From Prosapia bicincta (lineage: Eukaryota; Arthropoda; Insecta; Hemiptera; Cercopidae), in the NCBI GenBank assembly GCA_036971475.1, contig JBAIZL010000002.1, positions 232,173,643 to 232,237,642 on the forward strand: 64,000 nt of DNA. Direction: 5' to 3'. A model generated the notes under the pieces. It searched no databases. It was given only the letters and a program-made list of their open reading frames with translations, and was not told where the DNA came from. Positions 51,365-64,000 of the stretch are shown here, piece by piece. A program made the translations under genes and the position numbers. How positions within the stretch are numbered: position 1 is the first letter of the stretch; the number at the start of each line of letters is the position of its first letter.

Positions 51365-52719
51365 TGATGCGGCCAAAACTCGCTTCTTGGCGCTAATCTC
51401 CCGTCCAGCCCCTGTTACGACACTATCAGCAGTGTATGTTTTACGCTCTACATTGACACACTGATGATGGGTGCTGTAGAGTCGAAACGCGACAGTTCAG
51501 CCGCGGTCAAAATATGTTCCCACCCGACTTACCATGTCCTGGTACCTGTAGTGTATCAAGCGTGATCTGAAAGTGGATAAAATTTCTGGACTTCTTTTAT
51601 AAAACCAACCATAATGCTCTATCTCATTTAGATAGATTATAAGTTCATTATTAATTAGTTTATAAATGTTAAAATGAATATAATGATTTGCTATTGCTTA
51701 AATATTTATTAGAAATCCTTTTTCTAACCTGATTTGAAATTTTTGCTTTTATTTTTTAAAATGGTTGGAAACATTCCAGAAATTGTATTAATGATTTACT
51801 ACAGGTTAATGATAGTTTTAAAACATTTTGTAGTTTTACCTTGATTTTTAATTAATTTGAAATTTAAACAATATAATATTAAAATTCACTCTTGATAATT
51901 TTATCTCAAACATTTATTTTATTTTCTCTTCACAAAGACAGTTTTTTACTTAAAACAAAGATAAATAGCTTATAATGGTTCTCAAATGTTCTTGTCGTTA
52001 GGGTTAAAGTACATAAATTATTCTACTAACACAAATTTATAAAATTTACAACTTTGAATAGAATATGAGAAATATTTATAATAACTGGTTTTATTTCATG
52101 TTCATTATTTTATTTTTAGAAGTAAGCGCAAGTTTACTTCTAAATCATTTAAATTTCAATTTACATTTGTGCTCCCAAATATAAATCTAAAAGATTCATA
52201 CTACAATTTTACAGAATTTTCGTTATTAATAATAATTTTGTATTTAATGAAGTCTGTATTTATAATTATGAAATTTGTAGTTAAATTAATAAATGGTTAT
52301 TTTGTTATTACAATTTTTACTTACCCCAAATATCTTCACTGCACCTCGCTCTTCGTCTCTCAAGGTCGGTTCCCCGGAGTATAGAATGTTCTACGGACGC
52401 AACTGAACGATTTTAAGGCTGTATTTAAAACTGTATAGTTACATTAAAAAAATATTTATATTCGAATCGGCGGTTGAAGAGCTGACCATCTCCACTTCCA
52501 TCTTGGGCTATGGATTAAGGCTTAGCCTCGGAACGGCATCTTGCAGTCCATGCTTCTGGATGTCCCGAAGGAAACGTAAGTCTTCTCCTAGCGATGAATC
52601 ACTTCTTCTCCTTTTTTCATAATACGGGGTCCCCCCTCTTTCGTTTTGATATCCAAAACCAGCCCTTTGGACCGGCTTTGTTTACCTATTCTGATAGCGA
52701 ACAGGTTTGGCCAGTTACA
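51365..52719 (-). mobile_element. Long terminal repeat (5' LTR) of the truncated Gypsy-type element
   Basis: Read on the minus strand the candidate LTR begins TGTAACTGGCCAAACCTGTT at 52719 and ends GGCCGCATCA at 51365, giving the canonical TG...CA ends and a length of about 1,355 bp. The inner boundary is fixed by the PBS. The outer boundary is inferred from TGTAAC and is less certain. No second LTR is present, so this is a partial element. Confidence 0.6.
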
Positions 52720-52778
52720 TTCACTTCAACTATTGCGTTTTAAAATCTTTATTTTAAATAATTTTACAAATTTTGCCT

Positions 52779-52825
52779 TCTTTTGTAAAATCTGTATATA
52801 TTTTTAGATGGTTTTTGGCAGTCTC

Positions 52826-52826
<1 letters not shown>
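52779..52826 (+). repeat. Sequence mirrored at 49544-49593 next to the microsatellite
   Basis: CTTTTGTAAAATCTGTATAT...GGTTTTTGGCAGTCTCA matches, in inverted orientation, CTTTTGTAAATGCTGTATAT...GGTTTTTGGCCGTCTCA read on the minus strand of 49544-49593. Both copies end at GTCTCA immediately before a dinucleotide repeat. Confidence 0.8.
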
Positions 52827-52895
<69 letters not shown>

Positions 52896-52986
52896 ATCTC
52901 ACACATGGAAATTACTAACACATACACACACACACACACAAAACACACACACACACACACACGTAGAACACACACACACACGTAGA

Positions 52987-53042
<56 letters not shown>
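52827..53042. repeat. (AC)n microsatellite with variant blocks
   Basis: AC runs with GCTATCTCACACATGG and ACGTAGAACAC interruptions, immediately before the main satellite. Confidence 0.97.
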
Positions 53043-53045
<3 letters not shown>

Positions 53046-53049
53046 TTGG

Positions 53050-56000
53050 AGAATAAAGAAGATGTTTAGAAGTTACTGCAAGAGTTGGAATAACCTTCAA
53101 AACAGGTATAGTAAATATAAGGCCGAAAACGTTTATGAAATAAAGTGTCTAGCAGTAACTCCAATGGTTAGAATAGACCCCAAAGTAGGTATAGTAAATA
53201 TAGGGCTATAACGTTAGTGAAATACGGAGGTATCTAGCAGTTACTGCAAGGGTTAGAATAGCCTCCAATGTAGGTATAGTAAGTATAGGGCTAATAACGT
53301 TAGTGAAGATATTAGGAGTCTAGCAGTTACTCCAAGGGTTAGAATAGCCTCCAATGTAGGTATAGTAAGTATAGGGCTAATAACGTTAGTGAAGATATTA
53401 GGGGTCTAGCAGTTACTTCAAGGTTTAAAATAGCCTCCAATGTAGGTATAGTAAGTATAGGGCTAATAACGTTAGTGAAGATATTAGGAGTCTAGCAGTT
53501 ACTCCAAGAGTTAGAATAGCCTCCAATGTAGGTATAGTAAGTATAGGGCTGATAACTTTAGTGAAAATATTACGAGTCTAGCAGTTACTCCAAGAGTTAG
53601 AATAGCCTCCAATGTAGGTATAGTAAGTATAGGGCTAATAACGTTAGTGAAGTTATTAGGAGTCTAGCAGTTACTCCAAGGGTTAGAACAGCCTCCAATG
53701 TAGCTACAGTAAGTATAGCGCTAATAACGTTAGTGAATATATTAGGAGTCTAGCAGTTACTCCAAGGGGTAGAATAGCCTCCAATGTAGGTATAGTAAGT
53801 ACAGGGCTAATAACGTTAGTGAAGATATTAGGAATCTAGCAGTTACTTCAAGGTTTAGAATAGCCTCCAATGTAGGTATAGTAAGTATAGGGCTGATAAC
53901 GTTAGTGAAAATATTAGGAGTCTAGCAGTTACTCCAAGAGTTAGAATAGCCTCCAATGTAGGTAGAGTAACTATAGGGCTAATAACGTTAGTGAACATAT
54001 TAGGAGTCTAACAGTTACTTCAAGATTTAGAATAGTCTCCAATGTAGGTATAATAAGTATAGGGCTAATAACGTTAGTGAAAATATTAGGAGTCTAGCAG
54101 TTACTCCAAGGGTTAGAATAGCCTCCAATGTAGGTAGAGTAACTATAGGGCTAATAACGTTAGTGAACATATTAAGAGTCTAGCAGTTACTCCAAGGGGT
54201 AGAATAGCCTCCAATGTAGGTATAGTAAGTATAGGGCTAATAACGTTACTGAAGATATTAGGAGTCTAGCAGTTACTCCAAGAGTTAGAATAGCCTCCAA
54301 TGTAGGTATAATAAGTGTAGGGCTAATAACGTTAGTGAAGATATTAGGAGTCTAACAGTTACTTCAAGATTTAGAATAGTCTCCAATGTAGGTATATTAG
54401 GTATAGGGCTAATAACGTTAGTGAAGATATTAGGAGTCTAGCAGTTACTCCAAGAGTTAGAATAGCCTCCAATGTAGATATAGTAAGTATAGAGCTAATA
54501 ACGATAGTGAAGATATTAGGAGTCTAACAGTTACTGCAAGGGTTAGAATAGCCTCCAATGTAGGTATAGTAAGTATAGGGCTAATAACGTTAGTGAAGAT
54601 ATTAGGAATCTAGCAGTTACTCCAAGGGTTAGAATAGCCTCCAATGTAGGTATAGTAAGTATAGGGCTAATAACGTTAGTGAAGATATTAGGGGTCTAGC
54701 AGTTACTTCAAGGTTTAAAATAGCCTCCAATGTAGGTATAGTAAGTATAGGGCTAATAACGTTAGTGAAGATATTAGGAGTCTAGCAGTTACTCCAAGAG
54801 TTAGAATAGCCTCCAATGTAGGTATAGTATGTATAGGGCTGATAACGTTAGTGAAAATATTACGAGTCTAGCAGTTACTCCAAGAGTTAGAATAGCCTCC
54901 AATGTAGGTATAGTAAGTATAGGGCTAATAACGTTAGTGAAGTTATTAGGAGTCTAGCAGTTACTCCAAAGGTTAGAACAGCCTCCAATGTAGCTACAGT
55001 AAGTATAGCGCTAATAACGTTAGTGAATATATTAGGAGTCTAGCAGTTACTCCAAGGGGTAGAATAGCCTCCAATGTAGGTATAGTAAGTACAGGGCTAA
55101 TAACGTTAGTGAAGATATTAGGAATCTAGCAGTTACTTCAAGGTTTAGAATAGCCTCCAATGTAGGTATAGTAAGTATAGGGCTGATAACGTTACTGAAG
55201 ATATTAGGAGTCTAGCAGTTACTCCAAGAGTTAGAATAGCCTCCAATGTAGGTATAATAAGTGTAGGGCTAATAACGTTAGTGAAGATATTAGGAGTCTA
55301 ACAGTTACTTCTAGATTTAGAATAGTCTCCAATGTAGGTATAATAAGTATAGGGCTAATAACGTTAGTGAAAATATTAGGAGTCTAGCAGTTACTCCAAG
55401 GGTTAGAATAGCCTCCAATGTAGGTAGAGTAACTATAGGGCTAATAACGTTAGTGAACATATTAGGAGTCTAGCAGTTACTCCAAGGGGTAGAATAGCCT
55501 CCAATGTAGGTATAGTAAGTATAGGGCTAATAACGTTACTGAAGATATTAGGAGTCTAGCAGTTACTCCAAGAGTTAGAATAGCCTCCAATGTAGGTATA
55601 ATAAGTGTAGGGCTAATAACGTTAGTGAAGATATTAGGAGTCTAGCAGTTACTTCAAGGGTTAGAATAGCCTCCAATGTAGGTATAGTAAGTATAGGGCT
55701 AATAACGTTAGTGAAGATATTAGGAATCTAGCAGTTACTCCAAGGGTTAGAATAGCCTCCAATGTAGGTATAGTAAGTATAGGGCTAATAACGTTAGTGA
55801 AGATATTAGGGGTCTAGCAGTTACTTCAAGGTTTAAAATAGCCTCCAATGTAGGTATAGTAAGTATAGGGCTAATAACGTTAGTGAAGATATTAGGAGTC
55901 TAGCAGTTACTCCAAGAGTTAGAATAGCCTCCAATGTAGGTATAGTATGTATAGGGCTGATAACGTTAGTGAAAATATTACGAGTCTAGCAGTTACTCCA

Positions 56001-59000
56001 AGAGTTAGAATAGCCTCCAATGTAGGTATAGTAAGTATAGGGCTAATAACGTTAGTGAAGTTATTAGGAGTCTAGCAGTTACTCCAAAGGTTAGAACAGC
56101 CTCCAATGTAGCTACAGTAAGTATAGCGCTAATAACGTTAGTGAATATATTAGGAGTCTAGCAGTTACTCCAAGGGGTAGAATAGCCTCCAATGTAGGTA
56201 TAGTAAGTACAGGGCTAATAACGTTAGTGAAGATATTAGGAATCTAGCAGTTACTTCAAGGTTTAGAATAGCCTCCAATGTAGGTATAGTAAGTATAGGG
56301 CTGATAACGTTACTGAAGATATTAGGAGTCTAGCAGTTACTCCAAGAGTTAGAATAGCCTCCAATGTAGGTATAATAAGTGTAGGGCTAATAACGTTAGT
56401 GAAGATATTAGGAGTCTAACAGTTACTTCTAGATTTAGAATAGTCTCCAATGTAGGTATAATAAGTATAGGGCTAATAACGTTAGTGAAAATATTAGGAG
56501 TCTAGCAGTTACTCCAAGGGTTAGAATAGCCTCCAATGTAGGTAGAGTAACTATAGGGCTAATAACGTTAGTGAACATATTAGGAGTCTAGCAGTTACTC
56601 CAAGGGGTAGAATAGCCTCCAATGTAGGTATAGTAAGTATAGGGCTAATAACGTTACTGAAGATATTAGGAGTCTAGCAGTTACTCCAAGAGTTAGAATA
56701 GCATCCAATGTAGGTATAATAAGTGTAGGGCTAATAACGTTAGTGAAGATATTAGGAGTCTAGCAGTTACTTCAAGGGTTAGAATAGCCTCCAATGTAGG
56801 TATATTAAGTATAGGGCTAATAACGTTAGTGAAGATATTAGGAGTCTAGCAGTTACTCCAAGTGTTAGAATAACCTCCAATGTAGATATAGTAAGTATAG
56901 AGCTAATAACAATAGTGAAGATATTAGGAGTCTAACAGTTACTTCAAGATTTAGAATAGTCTCCAATGTAGGTATAATAAGTATAGGGCTAATAACGTTA
57001 GTGAAAATATTAGGAGTCTAGCAGTTACTCCAAGGGTTAGAATAGCCTCCAATGTAGGTAGAGTAAGTATAGGGCTAATAACGTTAGTGAAGATATTAGG
57101 AGTCTAGCAGTTACTTCAAGGGTTAGAATAGCCACCAATGTAGGTATAGTAAGTATATGGCTAATAACGTTAGTGAAGTTATTAGCAGTCTAGCAGTTAC
57201 TCCTAGGGTTAGAATAGCCTCCAATGTAGGTATAGTAAGTATAGCGCTAATAACGTTAGTGAATATATCAGGAGTCTAGCAGTTACTCCAAGGGGTAGAA
57301 TAGCCTCCAATGTAGGTATAGTAAGTACAGGGCTAATAACATTAGTGAAGATATTAGGAATCTAGCAGTTACTTCAAGGTTTAGAATAGCCTCCAATGTA
57401 GGTATAGTAAGTATAGGGCTAATAACGTTAGTGAAGATATTAGGAGTCTGGCAGTTACTCCAAGGGTTAGAATAGCCCCAATGTAGGTATAGTAAGTATA
57501 GGGCTAATAACGATAGTGAAGATATAAGGAGTCTAGCAGTTACTCCAATGGTTAGAATAGCCTCCAATGTAGGTATAGTAAGTATAGGGTAATAACGTTA
57601 GTGAAGATATTAGGATTCTAGCAGTTACACCAAGTGTTAGAATAGCCTCCAATGTAGGTATAGTATGTATAGGGCTAATAACGTTAGTGAAGATATTAGG
57701 AGTTTGCAGTTACTTCAAGGTTTCGAATAGCCTCCAATGTAAGTATAGTAAGCATAGGGCTATAAATGTTATTGAAGATACTAGGAGTCTAGCAGTTACT
57801 CTAAGGGTTAGAATAGCCTCCAATGTAATTATAGTAAGTATAGGGCTAATAACGTTAGTGAAGATATTAGGAGTCTAGCAGTTATTTCAAGGGTTAGAAT
57901 AGAATCCAATGTAGGTATAGTAAGTATAGGGCTAATAACGTTAGTGAAGATATTAGGAGTCTAGCAGTTACTCCAAGGGTTAGAATAACCTCCAATGTAG
58001 GTATAGTAAGTATAGGGCTAATAACGTTAGTGAAGATATTAGGAGTCTAGCAATAACTTTAAGGGTTAGAATAGCCACCAATATAGGTATAGTAAGTATA
58101 GGGCTAATAACGTTAGTGAAGATATTAGGAGTCTAACAGTTACTCCAAGGGTTAGAATAGCCCCCAATGTAGGTATAGTAAGTATAGGGCTAATAACGTT
58201 AGTGAAGATATTATTAGTCTAGCAGTGACTCCAAGGGTTGGAATAGCCACCAATGTAGGTATAGTAAGTATAGGGCTAATAACGTTAGTGAAGTTATTAG
58301 GAGTCTAGCAGTTACTCCAAGGGTTAGAACAGCCTCCAATGTAGCTACAGTAAGTATAGCGCTAATAACGTTAGTGAATATATTAGGAGTCTAGCAGTTA
58401 CTCCAAGGGGTAGAATAGGCTCCAATGTAGGTATAGTAAGTACAGGGCTAATAACGTTAGTGAAGATATTAGGAATCTAGCAGTTACTTCAAGGTTTAGA
58501 ATAGCCTCCAATGTAGGTATAGTAAGTATAGGGCTGATAACGTTAGTGAAGATATTAGGAGTCTAACAGTTACTTCAAGATTTAGAATAGTCTCCAATGT
58601 AGGTATAATAAGTATAGGGCTAATAACGTTAGTGAAAATATTAGGAGTCTAGCAGTTACTCCAAGGGTTAGAATAGCCTCCAATGTAGGTAGAGTAACTA
58701 TAGGGCTAATAACGTTAGTGAACATATTAGGAGTCTAGCAGTTACTCCAAGGGGTATAATAGCCTCCAATGTAGGCATAGTAAGTATAGGGCTAATAACG
58801 TTACTGAAGATATTAGGAGTTTAGCAGTTACTCCAAGAGATAGAATAGCCTCCAATGTAGGTATAATAAGTGTAGGGCTAATAACGTTAGTGAAGATATT
58901 AGGAGTCTAGCAGTTACTTCAAGAGTTAGAATAGCCTCCAATGTAGGTATATTAAGTATAGGGCTAATAACGTTAGTGAAGATATTAGGAGTCTAGCAGT

Positions 59001-62000
59001 TACTCCAAGGGTTAGAATAGCCTCCAATGTAGGTAGAGTAAGTATAGGGCTAATAACGTTAGTGAAGATATTAGGAGTCTAGCAGTTACTTCAAGGGTTA
59101 GAATAGCCACCAATGTAGGTATAGTAAGTATATGGCTAATAACGTTAGTGAAGTTATTAGCAGTCTAGCAGTTACTCCTAGGGTTAGAATAGCCTCCAAT
59201 GTAGGTATAGTAAGTATAGCGCTAATAACGTTAGTGAATATATCAGGAGTCTAGCAGTTACTCCAATGGGTAGTAGAGCCTCCAATGTAGGTATAGTAAG
59301 TATAGGGCTAATAACGATAGTGAAGATATAAGGAGTCTAGCAGTTACTCCAATTGTTAGAATAGCCTCCAATGTAGGTATAGTAAGTATAGGGCAATAAC
59401 GTTAGTGAAGATATTAGGATTCTAGCAATTACACCAAGTGTTAGAATAGCCTCCAATGTAGGTATAGTATGTATAGGGCTAATAACGTTAGTGAAGATAT
59501 TAGGAGTTTGCAGTTACTTCAAGGTTTCGAATAGCCTCCAATGTAGGTATAGTAAGTATAGGGCTATAAATGTTATTGAAGATACTAGGAGTCTAGCAGT
59601 TACTCTAAGGGTTAGAATAGCCTCCAATGTAATTATAGTAAGAATATTGCTAATAACGTTAGTGAAGATATTAGGAGTCTAGCAGTTATTTCAAGGGTTA
59701 GAATAGAATCCAATGGAGGTATAGTAAGTATAGGGCTAATAACGTTAGTGAGGATATTAGGAGTCTAGCAGTTACTCCAAGGGTTAGAATAACCTCCAAT
59801 GTAGGTATAGTAAGTATAGGGCTAATAACGTTAGTGAAGATATTAGGAATCTATCAGTTACTTCAAGGTTTAGAATAGCCTCCAATGTAGGTATAGTAAG
59901 TATAGGGCTGATAACGTTAGTGAAAATATTAGGAGTCTAGCAGTTACTCCAAGAGTTAGAATAGCCTCCAATGTAGGTAGAGTAACTATAGGGCTAATAA
60001 CGTTAGTGAACATATTAGGAGTCTAACAGTTACTTCAAGATTTAGAATAGTCTCCAATGTAGGTATAATAAGTATAGGGCTAATAACGTTAGTGAAAATA
60101 TTAGGAGTCTAGCAGTTACTCCAAGGGTTAGAATAGCCTCCAATGTAGGTAGAGTAACTATAGGGCTAATAACGTTAGTGAACATATTAGGAGTCTAGCA
60201 GTTACTCCAAGGGGTAGAATAGCCTCCAATGTAGGTATAGTAAGTATAGGGCTAATAACGTTACTGAAGATATTAGGAGTCTAGCAGTTACTCCAAGAGT
60301 TAGAATAGCCTCCAATGTAGGTATAGTAAGTGTAGGGCTAATAACGTTAGTGAAGATATTAGGAGTCTAACAGTTACTTCAAGATTTAGAATAGTCTCCA
60401 ATGTAGGTATAATAAGTATAGGGCTAATAACTTTAGTGAAAATATTAGGAGTCTAGCAGTTACTCCAAGGGTTAGAATAGCCTCCAATGTAGATATAATA
60501 AGTATAGAGCTAATAACGATAGTGAAGATATTAGGAGTCTAACAGTTACTGCAAGGGTTAGAATAGTCTCCAATGTAGGTATGGTAAGTATAGGGCTAAT
60601 AACGTTAGTGAAGATATTAGGAATCTAGCAGTTACTCCAAGGGTTAGAATAGCCTCAAATGTAGGTATAATAAGTATAGGGCTAATAACGTTAGTGAAGA
60701 TATTAGGGGTCTAGCAGATACTTCAAGGTTTAAAATAGCCTCCAATGTAGGTATAGTAAGTATAGGGCTAATAACGTTAGTGAAGATATTAGGAGTCTAG
60801 CAGTTACTCCAAGAGTTAGAATAGCCTCCAATGTAGGTATAGTATGTATAGGGCTGATAACTTTAGTGAAAATATTACGAGTCTAGCAGTTACTCCAAGA
60901 GTTAGAATAGCCTCCAATGTAGGTATAGTAAGTATAGGGCTAATAACGTTAGTGAAGTTATTAGGAGTCTAGCAGTTACTCCAAGGGTTAGAACAGCCTC
61001 CAATGTAGCTACAGTAAGTATAGCGCTAATAACGTTAGTGAATATATTAGGAGTCTAGCAGTTACTCCAAGGGGTAGAATAGCCTCCAATGTAGGTATAG
61101 TAAGTACAGGGCTAATAACGTTAGTGAAGATATTAGGAATCTAGCAGTTACTTCAAGGTTTAGAATAGCCTCCAATGTAGGTATAGTAAGTATAGGGCTG
61201 ATAACGTTACTGAAGATATTAGGAGTTTAGCAGTTACTCCAAGAGTTAGAATAGCCTCCAATGTAGGTATAATAAGTGTAGGGCTAATAACGTTAGTGAA
61301 GATATTAGGAGTCTAACAGTTACTTCTAGATTTAGAATAGTCTCCAATGTAGGTATAATAAGTATAGGGCTAATAACGTTAGTGAAAATATTAGGAGTCT
61401 AGCAGTTACTCCAAGGGTTAGAATAGCCTCCAATGTAGGTAGAGTAACTATAGGGCTAATAACGTTAGTGAACATATTAGGAGTCTAGCAGTTACTCCAA
61501 GGGGTAGAATAGCCTCCAATGTAGGTATAGTAAGTATAGGGCTAATAACGTTACTGAAGATATTAGGAGTCTAGCAGTTACTCCAAGAGTTAGAATAGCC
61601 TCCAATGTAGGTATAATAAGTGTAGGGCTAATAACGTTAGTGAAGATATTAGGAGTCTAGCAGTTACTTCAAGGTTTAGAATAGCCTCCAATGTAGGTAT
61701 ATTAAGTATAGGGCTAATAACGTTAGTGAAGATATTAGGAGTCTAGCAGTTACTCCAAGTGTTAGAATAACCTCCAATGTAGATATAGTAAGTATAGAGC
61801 TAATAACAATAGTGAAGATATTAGGAGTCTAACAGTTACTTCAAGATTTAGAATAGTCTCCAATGTAGGTATAATAAGTATAGGGCTAATAACGTTAGTG
61901 AAAATATTAGGAGTCTAGCAGTTACTCCAAGGGTTAGAATAGCCTCCAATGTAGGTAGAGTAAGTATAGGGCTAATAACGTTAGTGAAGATATTAGGAGT

Positions 62001-64000
62001 CTAGCAGTTACTTCAAGGGTTAGAATAGCCACCAATGTAGGTATAGTAAGTATATGGCTAATAACGTTAGTGAAGTTATTAGCAGTCTAGCAGTTACTCC
62101 TAGGGTTAGAATAGCCTCCAATGTAGGTATAGTAAGTATAGCGCTAATAACGTTAGTGAATATATCAGGAGTCTAGCAGTTACTCCAAGGGGTAGAATAG
62201 CCTCCAATGTAGGTATAGTAAGTACAGGGCTAATAACATTAGTGAAGATATTAGGAATCTAGCAGTTACTTCAAGGTTTAGAATAGCCTCCAATGTAGGT
62301 ATAGTAAGTATAGGGCTAATAACGTTAGTGAAGATATTAGGAGTCTGGCAGTTACTCCAAGGGTTAGAATAGCCCCAATGTAGGTATAGTAAGTATAGGG
62401 CTAATAACGATAGTGAAGATATAAGGAGTCTAGCAGTTACTCCAATGGTTAGAATAGCCTCCAATGTAGGTATAGTAAGTATAGGGTAATAACGTTAGTG
62501 AAGATATTAGGATTCTAGCAGTTACACCAAGTGTTAGAATAGCCTCCAATGTAGGTATAGTATGTATAGGGCTAATAACGTTAGTGAAGATATTAGGAGT
62601 TTGCAGTTACTTCAAGGTTTCGAATAGCCTCCAATGTAAGTATAGTAAGCATAGGGCTATAAATGTTATTGAAGATACTAGGAGTCTAGCAGTTACTCTA
62701 AGGGTTAGAATAGCCTCCAATGTAATTATAGTAAGTATAGGGCTAATAACGTTAGTGAAGATATTAGGAGTCTAGCAGTTATTTCAAGGGTTAGAATAGA
62801 ATCCAATGTAGGTATAGTAAGTATAGGGCTAATAACGTTAGTGAAGATATTAGGAGTCTAGCAGTTACTCCAAGGGTTAGAATAACCTCCAATGTAGGTA
62901 TAGTAAGTATAGGGCTAATAACGTTAGTGAAGATATTAGGAGTCTAGCAATAACTTTAAGGGTTAGAATAGCCACCAATATAGGTATAGTAAGTATAGGG
63001 CTAATAACGTTAGTGAAGATATTAGGAGTCTAACAGTTACTCCAAGGGTTAGAATAGCCCCCAATGTAGGTATAGTAAGTATAGGGCTAATAACGTTAGT
63101 GAAGATATTATTAGTCTAGCAGTGACTCCAAGGGTTGGAATAGCCACCAATGTAGGTATAGTAAGTATAGGGCTAATAACGTTAGTGAAGTTATTAGGAG
63201 TCTAGCAGTTACTCCAAGGGTTAGAACAGCCTCCAATGTAGCTACAGTAAGTATAGCGCTAATAACGTTAGTGAATATATTAGGAGTCTAGCAGTTACTC
63301 CAAGGGGTAGAATAGGCTCCAATGTAGGTATAGTAAGTACAGGGCTAATAACGTTAGTGAAGATATTAGGAATCTAGCAGTTACTTCAAGGTTTAGAATA
63401 GCCTCCAATGTAGGTATAGTAAGTATAGGGCTGATAACGTTAGTGAAGATATTAGGAGTCTAACAGTTACTTCAAGATTTAGAATAGTCTCCAATGTAGG
63501 TATAATAAGTATAGGGCTAATAACGTTAGTGAAAATATTAGGAGTCTAGCAGTTACTCCAAGGGTTAGAATAGCCTCCAATGTAGGTAGAGTAACTATAG
63601 GGCTAATAACGTTAGTGAACATATTAGGAGTCTAGCAGTTACTCCAAGGGGTAGAATAGCCTCCAATGTAGGTATAGTAAGTATAGGGCTAATAACGTAA
63701 CTGAAGATATTAGGAGTTTAGCAGTTACTCCAAGAGATAGAATAGCCTCCAATGTAGGTATAATAAGTGTAGGGCTAATAACGTTAGTGAAGATATTAGG
63801 AGTCTAGCAGTTACTTCAAGAGTTAGAATAGCCTCCAATGTAGGTATATTAAGTATAGGGCTAATAACGTTAGTGAAGATATTAGGAGTCTAGCAGTTAC
63901 TCCAAGGGTTAGAATAGCCTCCAATGTAGGTAGAGTAAGTATAGGGCTAATAACGTTAGTGAAGATATTAGGAGTCTAGCAGTTACTTCAAGGGTTAGAA
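53050..64000 (+). repeat. 86-bp satellite array, at least 10.9 kb, with multi-level higher-order repeats
   Basis: About 127 monomers of 86 bp (AATAGCCTCCAATGTAGGTA-TAGTAAGTATAGGGCTAATA-ACGTTAGTGAAGATATTAGG-AGTCTAGCAGTTACTCCAAG-GGTTAG), continuing past the window end. The step is exact (53261, 53347, 53433). Diagnostic monomers such as TAGCTACAGTAAGTATAGCG recur at 53701, 54991, 56109, 58342, 61006 and 63239. Steps of 1,290 (15 monomers) and 1,118 (13 monomers) are seen. Everything from about 55620 to 59103 is repeated 4,897 bp to the right (60517-64000). Short open frames inside (for example 57283-57567 and 62180-62464) are exact duplicates created by this repeat and are not genes. Confidence 0.97.

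Noticed and set aside
57283..57878. Short open frames in the 86-bp satellite and their exact copies at 62180-62775
   Set aside because: Identity is explained by the 4,897-bp duplication; the frames are by-products of the monomer.

Overview
The window looks like animal nuclear DNA: AT-rich, with long introns and intergenic space, many (TA)n and (CA)n microsatellites, decayed transposons and very long tandem arrays. Only one host gene is recognised with confidence. It is the first coding exon of an engrailed/invected-family homeobox gene (25527-26700, + strand). It carries the Groucho-binding EH1 motif and the Extradenticle/Pbx-binding EH2 motif and ends at a GT splice donor just after EH2. The homeodomain exon (EH3-EH5) is not visible. 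If the gene is intact, the rest of the window (26701 to 64000) is intron 1 and exon 2 lies beyond the right edge. An arthropod, probably an insect or crustacean, fits best, because of the engrailed motifs and an LTR element whose primer-binding site matches tRNA-Arg, as in the 412/mdg1 lineage. EH1 and EH2 are conserved across Bilateria, so this is an inference.

Layout. 1-3534: a 52/66-bp minisatellite with a 1,086-bp higher-order repeat. 3535-5460: unique AT-rich DNA. 5812-6478: a dead, 5'-truncated LINE tail (RNase H plus CCHC knuckle) bracketed by (TA)n, then a 16-bp minisatellite (6571-7190) and (TG)n. 8768-13125: a 109-bp array. 15-22 kb: several shorter arrays (46, 151, ~55/165 and 42 bp); the ~55/165-bp array is split by a 1.48-kb insertion with candidate terminal inverted repeats and a target-site duplication. 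22138-22899: a deleted hAT element. 23958-25526: engrailed upstream DNA. 25527-26700: engrailed exon 1.

Putative intron. 29043-30011: a pogo/Tigger-like element with TIRs. 30.8-34.3 kb: three short arrays (170, 66 and 133 bp). 35.3-36.2 kb: a second Tigger-like transposase pseudogene on the minus strand. 39-41 kb: 32-bp and 52-bp arrays. 43.99-48.44 kb: a 90-bp array containing a perfect 44-bp inverted repeat. 49.1-53.05 kb: a mirror-image arrangement of (CA)n and 86-bp satellite around a truncated LTR retrotransposon (LTR, tRNA-Arg PBS, broken gag). 53.05-64 kb: at least 10.9 kb of the 86-bp satellite, carrying a 4,897-bp large-scale duplication and running off the window.

By my estimate about half of the window is tandem repeat in more than a dozen unrelated families, most with higher-order structure. 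Most long open frames here are by-products of repeats lacking stop codons and are not genes. I saw no tRNA, rRNA or CRISPR features and nothing prokaryotic.
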